This document shows, in pieces, positions 10,196 to 20,261 of a DNA stretch of 64,000 nucleotides; position 1 is the first letter of the stretch, and each line of letters starts with the position of its first letter. A program made the position numbers and the translations under genes. The stretch is from Cryphonectria parasitica EP155. Lineage: Eukaryota; Ascomycota; Sordariomycetes; Diaporthales; Cryphonectriaceae. The stretch is from assembly GCF_011745365.1 (NCBI RefSeq), contig NW_024468909.1, forward strand, positions 1,984,001 to 2,048,000. Direction: 5' to 3'. The notes below the pieces were generated by a model that worked only from the letters and a program-made list of their open reading frames with translations, was not told where the DNA came from and did no database searches.

Positions 10196-11458
10196 ATGGC
10201 CTTCCTCAAGGCCCTCGCCCTGGGGCTACTCACCCTGTTGCCTCTGGCACAGGGCGCAGCGCCTTCCCTCCCGCTCTCTACCTCGAGCAGATGGATCCTC
10301 GACAGCACTGGCGCACGCGTGAAACTCCGCTGTGTGAACTGGGCCGGGCATCTGGAGACACACGTCCCGGAAGGCCTGCACCGACAGCCCATCAGCACGA
10401 TAGCCCAGTTCATCGCGGACGCGGGGTTTAATTGTGTGCGCCTGACATACTCGATCGACTGGGCCCTCAATCCGAACGAGACAGTGCAGGACGCTTTCGC
10501 CAATGCAGCGGACCTGGCCTATGTCCCGTCGATCGCGGACAACATGACGACCTTCTACAGCATGATTGTCGAGCAGAACCCGTCCCTGGCCACCTCCACG
10601 GTCCGTGACGTCTACGGCGATATCATCGACGCGCTGTGGGCCAACGGCGTCATGACGATTCTGGACAACCACGTGAGCAGGGCCCAGTGGTGCTGCAACC
10701 TGACAGACGGCAATGGCTGGTGGGACACGGCGTTCGGTTACATCGCAGACAACAGCCGCTTCTTCAACACGAGCCTCTGGCTGGACGGGCTGCAGGCCGT
10801 TGCGGAGTGGGCGCCCAGCCACGAGGGCGTGGTTGGGATGAGTCTGCGCAACGAGATTCGCCAGCTCTTGCTGCAGGGGACCAACGGCCCCTACGCCGAT
10901 TGGTACAATTACATCACGCAGGCCGCCGAGCTGGTGCACGCCGCCAACCCGGACGTGCTGATCATCGTGGGCGGCGGGGACAGCGCGACGGACCTGACGA
11001 TGCTGCGGGACACGCAGTACCTGGACTTTACGCCCTGGGCGGGCAAGCACGTGTGGGAGTTCCACGCGTACTCGTTCACGGTGACGTTCAAGCTGGACCT
11101 GGGCGACTGCGACCTCGAACAGGATGAGTACGGCCTGTTTGATGGGTTTGTGCTCACGCAGGGCGAAAACTTCACGGCGCCACTGCTGCTGAGCGAGTTC
11201 GGTGTCGACATGACGGGTGGCTCCAACAGCGGGCTGAGCGATGATGACTACAGCTACCTGACCTGCCTCGTGGGGTACATGGAGGGTAACGATGCCGAGT
11301 GGGCGTTGTGGGCCATCCAGGGGAGTTATTATGTGAGAAATGGGGAGGTCGGCTACAATGAGACCTGGGGCGTGTTGGATTATGACTGGAGCACGTGGCG
11401 GAATCCCGAGTTTTCGCCTCTGTTGGGGACTATGTGGAATGTCACACAGGGACCGTGA
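10196..11458 (+). CDS. Secreted glycoside hydrolase family 5 enzyme
   Basis: Extracellular beta-glycosidase of the cellulase (GH5) fold, 420 residues, intronless. A signal peptide is evident (MAFLKALALGLLTLLPLAQG, cleavage near residue 20). The mature N-terminus SRWILDSTGARVKLRCVNWA and FNCVRLTYSIDW are family-typical. The proton donor is probably the Glu in SLRNEIR (residue 220), and the nucleophile the Glu in LLSEFG (residue 334). HVWEFHAYSF supplies the His-x-Tyr of the active site. Several N-glycosylation sequons are present (NETV, NMTT, NLTD, NTSL). There is no cellulose-binding module. Substrate could be a beta-glucan or mannan; the subfamily cannot be set by eye. A long open frame on the opposite strand is a composition shadow. 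Confidence 0.9.
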   Translation: MAFLKALALGLLTLLPLAQGAAPSLPLSTSSRWILDSTGARVKLRCVNWAGHLETHVPEGLHRQPISTIAQFIADAGFNCVRLTYSIDWALNPNETVQDAFANAADLAYVPSIADNMTTFYSMIVEQNPSLATSTVRDVYGDIIDALWANGVMTILDNHVSRAQWCCNLTDGNGWWDTAFGYIADNSRFFNTSLWLDGLQAVAEWAPSHEGVVGMSLRNEIRQLLLQGTNGPYADWYNYITQAAELVHAANPDVLIIVGGGDSATDLTMLRDTQYLDFTPWAGKHVWEFHAYSFTVTFKLDLGDCDLEQDEYGLFDGFVLTQGENFTAPLLLSEFGVDMTGGSNSGLSDDDYSYLTCLVGYMEGNDAEWALWAIQGSYYVRNGEVGYNETWGVLDYDWSTWRNPEFSPLLGTMWNVTQGP

Positions 11459-12083
11459 GAGGGTTTGGATAGGGATAATTGGGTAAATTAGTGATTCAAG
11501 TAGAGTTATTGCTCTCATAATATGTAGATAGATAGTTTTAGAATACACACACAGAGAGATACACACATTTCACTGATTACGGCATATCTCGTGGCGTCTG
11601 AGGACAAAGGAAGTCTCGAGTGCGTATCGCATGGACAAGTTTATCATCTCATCCTGTTAAATAAATGATATTTAAGAAGCCCTTCCCTCCCCCCCTCCCC
11701 CCCAAAAAAAGACAATACTTATTTTTGCCCATTTTGAGTTGGTATGAGAGCTACACCTGCGTGAAATAATTAATTCTAAATAGATAACTTCTCATTTGTC
11801 GCCTCTGTAGAATGCAGTTTTCCCACCATGAACAAGTCTCACATGCCATAAGTTGGTTGTATAAGTACTCTTTGTCAATGATCGGATAATTAAGGTAAGA
11901 CCCCTCTCCAGCGGGCCGTCCCGACCAAGCGTTTTTGAGCATAGTAATCCTGCCCAAAATTTCACCAGCAACACAACCACCAACTCTAGTATACTGAACC
12001 TTCCAACAATCTTACATCAACGAAATTTTTAGTAACTGAGACATTTCTTTTTCGAGACTACGACACTCAAGACTGGAGTAGTA
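11459..12083. other. Intergenic between GH5 and ncs2
   Basis: AT-rich 3' flank of the GH5 gene with an interrupted C tract followed by A7 at about 11688-11710. No gene or RNA element is visible. The ncs2 promoter must lie here. Confidence 0.6.
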
Positions 12084-13529
12084 ATGAAGTCTCACAACGC
12101 AGATGCCAGGCTCTGCAGGAGATGCAACGAAACTGAGGTGACACTCAAGATTCGCGCAGAGGCGATATGCAGGTTTGTGTCCCACCCCAAGCATAGAACA
12201 AAAAAGAAGCAGAAAAAAGAGAGGACATGGACATAAAAGTCTTGATAATGTTACAAGACCTTCTTTTTCTTTTTCATTGAATTTCAATACTAACATTATC
12301 TTAGCCCCTGCTACCGCCGTTTCGTCAACCACAAGACAGTCAAGCGCCTCGAGGTCCTCGCCAAAGAAATCTCCGCCGCGCCCACCCAGACAAAGCGCAT
12401 CCTCGTAGGCCTCTCCCACGGCGCCTCGTCCGCCGCTCTTATCGACATCCTCAACACCCAGCTCCAGAACCAACTACGCAGGAGGCCGAGCGCCGCTTTT
12501 GAGATTATCGCCGTGCACGTCGACACGGACCTGCTGTCGTCGTCGTCGCCGGCGGAGCTGGAAACCCCGGGCAGTCGTGAGGAGGAGAAGGAGGAGAACT
12601 CCTCTTCCTCCCCCGCCTCGCAGATGCTGCAGCGCTGCAGCACACGGTACCCCCAACTGCGCTTCTCGCGCGTGCCGCTCGCGCGCGTGCTATCGCTCGA
12701 CACGGTCGACTGGGCGGCGCTGCCGTCCATCCCAGCGGACCAGGAGGCAGGGGCCCGAACGGCGGAGGAGAAGGTGGCGGGCCTGCTCGACCGGCTGCCG
12801 TCCACGACGTCCAGGACCGACATCACGAGGCTGTTTGTGCGACACGTGCTCATCGACGCCGCGCGCAGGGAGGGCTGCTGCGCGGTGCTGCTCGGGTGCA
12901 GCACGACTGCGCTCGCGGAGCTGACGCTGGGCGAGACGGCCAAGGGGAGGGGGTTTTCTCTGCCGTGGATGGTGGGGGACGGGCCGCTGGTGGTTGCGAG
13001 GTTCCCTGCTGCGGGATCCGTGACACGAGAGTCTAGTGTCCTGCCTGACGCCGCCGGTGATGGTGATGACGATGACGATGACAGCAGTGGCAATGGACTG
13101 CCGACCACACAGGCACAGAAGTTATCAGTTTACTACCCTAACCGCGATCTCTTCCGCAGCGAGCTCATACAGTACGCCTCCCTTGCTGAGCCGCCGCTGA
13201 CCGATCTCATCTGCTCTGATACAGCGACCGGGGCAGCGTCTTCTGCGGTGGTGTCGCATAAGGATGTCAGCATAGACAGTGTGATGAGACGGTATTTTGC
13301 GGACGTGGAAGAGAACTATCCGTCCATCGTGGCAAATGTGGTGCGCACGACGGCGAAGCTGGAGAGGCGGGTGAATGCGGAGGAGGATGAGGAGGAGAGG
13401 CACTGCGGTTTATGCGGCATGGGCTTGGATGAGCTAGGGGATGAGAGATGGAAGGGCGAGATGGGTGATGATGGGAGTGGTAAGGATGGAAGACTGTGTT
13501 ATGGTTGTTCGAGGGCTGTTCGTGGTTGA
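12084..13529 (+). CDS. ncs2: Cytoplasmic tRNA 2-thiolation protein 2 (Ncs2/Ctu2)
   Basis: Works with Ncs6/Ctu1 and the Urm1 sulfur carrier to thiolate wobble uridine 34 in tRNA for Lys, Glu and Gln. Exons 12084-12172 and 12305-13529 give 437 residues. The N-terminus has the family cysteine pairs (LCRRCN, then AICSPCYRRFV joined across the intron) followed by VNHKTVKRLE. The adenylation-fold loop reads VGLSHGASSAAL, a degenerate PP-loop as expected for Ncs2 rather than catalytic Ncs6. The domain GCCAVLLGCSTTALAELTL follows. The C-terminus carries CGLCGMGL and CYGC zinc-ligand pairs. The family's inserted region holds an acidic aspartate run near residue 330. The intron has a perfect TACTAAC branch point. 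It sits tail to tail with swd2. Confidence 0.9.
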
Positions 13530-13807
13530 TGATAGCTGGCACAATTCGATGCTTTTCAACAACTCAATTTGATTTTTGGTAAAATGACCATCCGAAGGGC
13601 ATGTGCTCTGCTTCGACAGATAAGTTCTCCAAGAAAACCAGCGTCTCATTTTTTCTCTCTTTCCTATTCTAAAAAGAAGAAGACGCCCGCCAATGCAGAG
13701 GGTATCATACACACAAGACAGATGCAGAATTGATTTTATGCCCTTATCCCCAACGCCTTCCCCAAAAATGGACTCCCTCATCAATGATATCTGTGTTGCC
13801 CCTTGCC

Positions 13808-15102
13808 TCAAACATGTGGGTCTGGTAGCCAGAACTGCAGGTGTTGATCCGCCGTCGCGAAGAAGTTGAACCGTGGATTGTAGGCCAGCACGGCCGCCTC
13901 CTTCTTGTCCTCCAGGACATGCGTCGGGTGCAGCTCCTTCCTGCCATCCGAGGGTATCGAAAGAACATCCCAGATCAAAACATCCTTGCGCGAACCGCTC
14001 AGGACGTACCGGCCATCCGGGGTGAAGCAGCATTCGCCGCTGGTATCCAGTGCCTGTGGGGTCCCCGCAGGAGCGTTTCTCCCGTCAGCAACCTCGCCTG
14101 GCGGCGCCCGCCGCACACCTCCCTCAGGCTTGCGCAGAAAAGCCTTCAGCTCGCATGTGAAGGCATCGAGAAGGAAATGGCCCTTTCCATTCGTACCAAG
14201 GAGGATATGCTTCCCGTCGTTGGAGAACTCAAGCTTCGTCCAGCCCTGCATGATGGAGTGCGTGTCCGCGGCGTGGCATTTCTCAACGACATCGAATATG
14301 GAGACGGGTCTGACGAGGTTCTGGTGGTCGTACAGCAAGATGCTACCGCTAGACGATGACGCGACGGCGAATAACTTTCCTGATGGATCGTACGCGGCAA
14401 GGCAGGGCGTGCGGAGGTTGAGCTGGGCCGTCCAGAACTTGGTGCTGATGTCCCAAAGGCGTACGGTGTTATCGCGACTGCAGGATATGAAGTTGTCGGT
14501 ACCGGGGTGCATGGCCAGGCAGGTGACAGAGCCCTGATGACCCTCGAAGTAGCGGATGAAGGAGTTGTCGTGCGTCGCGAGGTATCGTATAGCATCTAGG
14601 AGAGAAGCCGTTTCGTCAGCTCGAAAGAAGGCAGTAGCCGTTGCCACTTGACCTACCATTTTGTTTGGTACTGGCATAAATGATGCTGGAGCTGGCATGA
14701 GTGAATTTGGCCAGCTTGGCACCGTATTTCTTGCTCAACAATGTCTTGTCGTGGCGGCCCTCCCTGACATTGTAGATCTGAATGGTCTCATCGCTCTCAG
14801 AGGTCATGCACAGCTCGCCAGGGTCATCATAGTCAATAGACAAGACAAAAGGAGTCTTGTTGTCTTTGGCATCATCTCGTTTGAATAGCTGCCCTGGGAT
14901 GTCAGACCATGCGTCCAGAGGAAAAGAGGAGGGAGAGGGGGAGCAGCATAGTCATCCCTACCTTGGTCGGTCTGAAGTTGGCAATCACTTCATGTACCTG
15001 TGAAGTGGCAGCGATGTTTGCCCCCAATGTCCTTGTTATGTTCAATTGAGGTGGATCACCTGGTGGTGTCTCAGCATCAACGTCCATAGGAGTGGAAGCC
15101 AT
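13808..15102 (-). CDS. swd2: WD40 protein Swd2/WDR82, COMPASS and cleavage-polyadenylation factor subunit
   Basis: Nuclear beta-propeller shared by the Set1/COMPASS H3K4 methyltransferase and the mRNA 3'-end processing machinery. Exons on the minus strand are 15102-14962, 14888-14657 and 14595-13808, giving 386 residues. Highly characteristic Swd2 sequences are visible: SIDYDDPGELCMTSESDETI, LLSKKYGAKLAKFTHA, STKQNDAIRYLATHDNSFIR and FEGHQGSVTCLAMHP. WD-type repeat ends include TVRLWDIS and DVLIWDVL. A Pro/Gly/Ala-rich insertion (about residues 275-300) lies in the later blades, probably a surface loop. The first exon starts with MASTPMDVDAE. It is divergent from oac1, and the 676-bp spacer serves both. 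Confidence 0.92.
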
Positions 15103-15777
15103 AGTCAATGACTGGTTGGTGTGGGTGTGTGAAGAAGTAGCAGGTGGGACAATGTTGCTGAATGGATGGAATTCGAACCCCTCCCTCAGGCCTGGGAGCT
15201 TGGCGTTGCCAGCCGCTTCCCATGCAGGAAACGTGGGGCAGATCCTCGTTGCAACACCCCAAGGCGTGTGGAATGCCAGCACCCAGAGAGAGATGACGAA
15301 AAAAAAAAAACCACCAAAAAAGAACCTGGGGAACGCTCAAAAGTCGGCTAGACCCGCCAACATGAATTGGAGATCCACTGTGGAGGTCCCTGAGCTTGGA
15401 GGTCCAAGGTTTCGACCTGTGAAAAGGCTCCGAAAGCGGCAGCCAGCAGCGCTCCCCCAAATTTCCAAAAGACAAAACCAAGCACCACGAACTATTCCCT
15501 CATTGCAGGGTGAACCTGATTTCTCTACCACATCAAAATCTCATATCTGTGTGCAGTCTGGCTATTGCCAGCACTATAGAACACATGGATTCCTGCTAAA
15601 AAATTGCGACGACTTTGGTACACAAGGCGCATTGTTTTGCATCTCCCCAAGGCCAACTCCAACAAAGCGCCGAGGCTCCAGTCAGCCTTACTCATACCCA
15701 AGATTTCGAGAGCTCGTGCCTTGACAACCACTTGGTCTTGTATAACATCAGGTGCCTTCTGTCTGTGACGCAGTACC
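15103..15777. other. Divergent promoter region of swd2 and oac1
   Basis: A 675-bp spacer. It contains an A-rich stretch (15299-15312) and short frames in both directions without motifs. An isolated tRNA B-box-like sequence occurs but no tRNA can be folded around it. Confidence 0.6.
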
Positions 15778-16920
15778 ATGTCGACAACGGCAGGGTGAGT
15801 CTTGACCATGTCACATCCTTTTCTTTCGACCTGCGCCTGGAAAACAACCCTGACCGTAAATTCAGTGCCTTTATCGCCGGCGGCATAGCCGCGTGCGGCG
15901 CCGTGACAGCGACCCATCCTTTCGAGACCGTCAAAATCCGGTGAATATGCCCTCCGTATCCTATGTATATACACACACGTATGCCCAAGCTTAACCTAAC
16001 GATCCGGTGCCCCAGCATGCAACTTCAAGGCGAGCTCCAGAGCAAAGGCCACCAACCACACCACTACCGCGGCCCGATCCACGGTGTATCCGTCATTGTA
16101 CGAAACGAAGGCCTGCGCGGAATCTACAGAGGTATCGGCTGCGCATACATATACCAAGTCCTACTGAATGGCTGTCGGCTGGGCTTCTACGAGCCCATGC
16201 GCCAGACGCTCTCATCCGTCATTTTCAAGGACGAGAAAGTGCAGTCGCTGGGAATCAATATGTTTTGTGGTGCAGCATCCGGCGTGATCGGCGCCATGGC
16301 GGGAAGCCCATTCTTTCTGGTCAAGACGAGGTTACAGAGCTACTCGCCCTTCTTGCCGGTCGGTACACAACATACATACCGCAATGCGATTGATGGGTTG
16401 AGGCAGATTTACTCGGGCGAGGGAGCAAGAGGTCTGTACCGTGGCGTCGGTGCAGCTATGATCAGGACGGGTTTTGGAAGTTCAGTGCAGCTGCCGACAT
16501 ACTTCTTCGCCAAGAGGAGACTGATGAAGCACGTGGGCATGGAGGAAGGCCCAGCGCTGCACCTCACCAGCAGCGCCGTGAGCGGCTTCGTTGTTTGTTG
16601 CTTTATGCACCCACCTGGTGAGTTTCCTACCTCGGCTCTTGCGCGCGTCCGAACTCAACTCTGACAATGTGATCTGTACAGACACCGTAATGTCCCGCCT
16701 CTACAATCAAAACGGGAACTTGTACAAGGGCGTCTTCGACTGCCTGGCCAAGACTGTTAAGACGGAGGGCTTCTTCGCGATCTACAAGGGTTTCCTGCCT
16801 CATTTGGCCAGGATATTACCACACACCATCTTGACTCTGAGTCTGGCAGAGCAGACAAATAAGCTTATTCGGAGGTTTGAAGGTTTTATAATACCTGAAT
16901 CTGCAGAGACAAAGGCATAG
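15778..16920 (+). CDS. oac1: Mitochondrial oxaloacetate carrier (Oac1-like)
   Basis: Inner-membrane carrier of the SLC25 family that moves oxaloacetate, and in yeast also sulfate and related anions. Exons 15778-15794, 15866-15940, 16016-16617 and 16682-16920 give 310 residues. All three carrier signatures are present: HPFETVKIR, SPFFLVKTR and, across the last intron, HPPDTVMSR. Three repeats of about 100 residues follow the family plan, with GAFIAGGIAACGAVTATHPF first and MQLQGELQSKGHQ after the first signature, as in Oac1 orthologues. The first exon codes only MSTTAG, with its last codon split by the intron. The third signature ends in Met-Ser-Arg rather than a charged residue at the usual Lys/Arg position, a known Oac1/SLC25A34-35 trait. 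Confidence 0.87.
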
Positions 16921-17482
16921 TTGGGGGAGGTGGGATCTCAAGTCAGGTGTAGGGAGTGGCCATGAACATGATTTTGTCAGTCATCAGCATATATATCATG
17001 CATTGGAAAGGTAGAAGCAGGAAGGAAAAGACACAAAAAGTCAGGCGGACATTAGATTTTCACGGGAAGTAAATTTACTCTGAGAATACTAACCCAAAAT
17101 AAATATATACATAAATGACAATACTCAATCAATGAGATTATAGACTTAAAGTTTACTTTTATACTTGCAAAAACAAAATAAGAAAATTGCGGGTTTCTTT
17201 TTTGTGACAGAAATTCTATGAAATCTGTATGTGATAAGCTGGCAGGCATTGTTTGCCTGCCCAAGCAGAGTTGACTAGCAACCCCACCAGAGACTACAGG
17301 TGGGACTTCTAAGCTATTCCGGCTGCTCTCACCTCTTCAAAAACTACAACTCCTTGTGCATCGACCCTACATATTCTTTTGTGCCAACCATCTCATACCT
17401 TCGGGGCCTTTGACTGCGAGGTTATCATACTACTACACACGTCTTTGTGTAGCCTGTTGTTTTCCAATCTCAGCAGACCATC
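16921..17482. other. Intergenic between oac1 and srp9
   Basis: A distinctly AT-rich spacer (about 17040-17240), containing the oac1 3' flank and the srp9 promoter. No gene or RNA signal is visible. Confidence 0.6.
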
Positions 17483-18097
17483 ATGCCCTTCATACCAACA
17501 GCCGATGAGTGGCTCACACTCTCGGCCCAACTTCTCGAAGCCAGACCAACAACTGTACGTTCTCCGCCTCCCCAACACAAGAACCACCGCCTCCTCCCAT
17601 TGTTTCTCTCGTGTCTCCAGTATTCTCCCCCAAGGAAACGGTACTAACATTCTCCAAACCCCCCGTCCCAGACCCGCATCTCAACCCGCTACTCCATCTC
17701 CCCCGCCAAGACAGCAGCCCGCGCCCGCAAGGCCAGGTCAAAACCCCAAGATGCCACCGAGGCCGACACCCCCATGCCCGATGCGTCCGCCTCCACAGCA
17801 AGACCGCCCCGCGCGAAGCTGATCCTCAAGGCCTTCGACCCTCATAGCGGCGTGTGTCTGAAGTACAAGACCGCCAAGGCTCAGGAGGTCGGGCGGCTGG
17901 TGCAGATGCTCGGATCGCTAGGGCGCAACATGGCCGCAATGCCGTCGGCGCTGCCTGCTGTGGCAGCGGAGGAGGATCTGGCGGGGACGGCAGCGACGCC
18001 GCCGGTGACCGGAGGAGCACAGCTGGGGGGAGCACCCGCGGCAGGAGGTGCAGGCGATGGAGGCAAGGGCAAGAAGAAGAAGAAGGGCAAGCGATGA
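17483..18097 (+). CDS. srp9: Signal recognition particle subunit SRP9 (fungal Srp21 type)
   Basis: RNA-binding subunit of the Alu domain of the signal recognition particle, which slows elongation during targeting to the ER. Exons 17483-17554 and 17672-18097 give 165 residues. The N-terminal half-helix MPFIPTADEWLTLSAQLLEA is followed after the intron by TRISTRYSISPAK, then RAKLILKAFDPHSGVCLKYKTAKAQEVGRLVQ, the conserved SRP9 strand-helix core. A Pro/Ser/Ala-rich insert lies between them. The C-terminus ends in a Gly-rich stretch and the basic tail KGKKKKKGKR, as seen in fungal Srp21. Only the conserved core and intron position support the start, which is the first ATG. Confidence 0.88.
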
Positions 18098-18796
18098 GTA
18101 TGGGGAGCTAAGAAGGATGCAGCAGGGCGATGCAGTTGCACCTCGATATAAATCAGGTCTCACGGACGCTGGCACTGTCAATTGCCCAGGCAAGGGGCAT
18201 CGACACCGGGTTTGCGAACTGAGGTTACAGGCCGATACTTCAAGAAGTACAGGGAAAGTGATGGGCGCTTGAGTACAACGTATGTGATTTATGTTGGAAT
18301 GCTCAAGTGGGATCCCGCACGCAGTCCGCCGACGAGCTACCCAAACTTGAAGACAGCTGGCATAATCGTATCACATTATATCTACAGCAAGAGAGAGAGT
18401 ATTTCAAGAGACGCTGGTGTCTTTCAGAGGATCTATCTTACAGATCGGCGATTCTGAGATCATTGTTTTCCCATCGGCTTCCCTTGCCATCGACTCATTA
18501 TTCCATCAAGAAGCAAAGGGTACTACCGAGGACGCAGCCAACTCCCAACGCCCGCAAATGACATGAAGGGAAAAGAACAAAGAAAAGACTAGAGGTGAGT
18601 GTAGAACTGTAAGCGACCGCCGTGGCAGCCCCCCCCCCCCCCCCCGGCGGCGGGAAAAAAAAGGCAGCGAGCGTTGCCATGAATAGAAGCAAAATGCCTG
18701 CCATCCGCGTCTATACCCAAACGAGATGCATGTGTTGGCGTGTTAAACAGAACAATCTATGTAAAGATGAAACACGGCAGGAGACGATGAAGACGC
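18098..18796. other. Convergent 3' region of srp9 and rnr2, with C17 homopolymer
   Basis: No gene is visible. The stretch contains an uninterrupted run of 17 C at 18629-18645 followed by GGCGGCGGG. Both neighbouring genes end toward it. Confidence 0.65.
18629..18645. repeat. C17 homopolymer
   Basis: Seventeen consecutive C on the plus strand in the convergent spacer between srp9 and rnr2. Confidence 0.95.
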
Positions 18797-20261
18797 TTAG
18801 AAGTCGTCATCGAAAGTGAAGTCTCCACCATTCTCACCCTTCTCCTCGGCGCCGGGTGTGCTGCTGTCCTCGGCAACAGGCTTCTTGGTGCTAGCCATGA
18901 CACCAGCCTTCTGGTAGTCACCAACACGCTTCTCGAAGAAGTTGGTCTTGCCACCAAGGGAGATGTTCTCCATGAAGTCAAAGGGGTTGGAAGACTTGTA
19001 GACCTTCTCGTTGCCGAGGGCGACGAGGAGACGGTCGGCGACGAACTCAATGTACTGCTTCATCAGGGTGGCGTTCATGCCGAGCAGACCGCAGGGGAGG
19101 GCCTCGGTCAGGAACTCTTTCTCAATGGTAACGGCGTCGGTGATGATGGCCTCCACGCGCTGCTTGCTAGGGCGGTTGTTCATGTGGGAGAATAGCAGGC
19201 AGGCGAAGTCAGTGTGCAGACCCTCGTCACGAGAGATCAGCTCGTTGGAGAAGGTCAGACCAGGCATCAGGCCACGCTTCTTCAGCCAGAAGATGGAGGC
19301 GAAGGCACCGCTGAAAAAGATACCCTCGACGGCAGCGAATGCGACAAGGCGCTGCGCATAGGTGGACTCCCGGTCCGCTATCCACCTCAGAGCCCACTCG
19401 GCCTTCTTGCGGATGCAAGGAACTAGAAGAAACCGTGTTAGATATAGCAAGTTGAAGATAGAACCCCAGACCGGGACTTACTGGTCTCGATAGCGTTGAA
19501 GAGGTAGGTGCGCTGGGCAGGCTCCTTGATATAGGTATCGATCAGGAGGGAGTATGTCTCGGAGTGAATGTTCTCCATCATGGTCTGAAAGCCGTAAAAG
19601 CAACGGGCCTCAGGAATTTGGACCTCAGCGCTGAAGCGCTCGATCAAGTTCTCGTTGACAATGCCATCCGAAGCGGCAAAGAAGGCGAGGATGTGGGAGA
19701 TGAAGTATTTCTCGTCATCATTCAGGCGGTTGTTCCAGTCGTGCAGGTCCTTGGACAGGTCAATCTCCTCAGCAGTCCAGAAGGATGCCTCGTGCTTCTT
19801 GTACATCTGCCAGATCTGTATCGAAGTGGTGTTGGTGTCAGTGTGTGGGGCTACTTAACGCGTCGGGCTGGGGGACGGAACGCGTCGCGTACCTCGTGAT
19901 ACTGAATAGGGAACAGGACGAAACGGTGAGGGTTTTCGCGAAGGATAGGCTCGTCCAGCTCCTCGGGACGGAGTTCAGGAATCCTAGGAGGCTCCTGCTG
20001 TGCCTTGACAACCTTCTTGGTGGCGGCATGCTTCGAGTCGATGTCTTGGGCCAGAGTGGCGACCTCAGGGTCCTGGACATCGTTCTCTTTGTTTTCAATT
20101 CCGAGGTCAAGCTTCTTGACTGGGGACTCCATCTTGAGGGAGTTCATAGCAGATGCAGCCTGTCAAATCAGTGATTAGCCAGCGTGACATTACAACACTG
20201 TCAACATCACGACAGGGCAAGTGGTACTGACCTGCTTGGAGGGAGTGATGTCGAGGGACAT
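18797..20261 (-). CDS. rnr2: Ribonucleoside-diphosphate reductase small subunit (class Ia R2)
   Basis: Holds the diiron-tyrosyl radical cofactor used to make deoxyribonucleotides. Exons on the minus strand are 20261-20232, 20159-19893, 19815-19482 and 19422-18797, giving 418 residues. Iron ligands and radical site are all visible: the Asp in AEEIDLSKD, the Glu and His in ENIHSETYS with the radical Tyr four residues after the His, the Glu in [11 protein letters not shown], and the Glu and His in DEGLHTDF. The C-terminal tail FTFDDDF is the peptide that docks on the large subunit. The first exon codes [10 protein letters not shown]. Paired MluI-box-like sites lie about 220 bp upstream, with two further copies in the second intron, suggesting G1/S control. 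Confidence 0.97.
19858..19885. promoter_or_regulatory. Two ACGCGT (MluI cell-cycle box) sites inside rnr2 intron 2
   Basis: The palindrome ACGCGT occurs at 19858-19863 and again at 19880-19885, 22 bp apart. Both are within the 77-nt second intron of rnr2 (19892-19816). MBF-type factors bind this sequence in G1/S genes of yeasts. Function inside an intron is inference. Confidence 0.45.

Noticed and set aside
10226..11566. 446-codon open frame antisense to the GH5 gene
   Set aside because: It mirrors the GC-rich coding frame of GH5, starts without good context and has no motif. The sense gene has a signal peptide and catalytic residues.
15168..15181. tRNA B-box-like sequence (GGGGTTCGAATTCC on the minus strand)
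   Set aside because: No A box at the right distance and no pairing acceptor stem, so no cloverleaf can be drawn.
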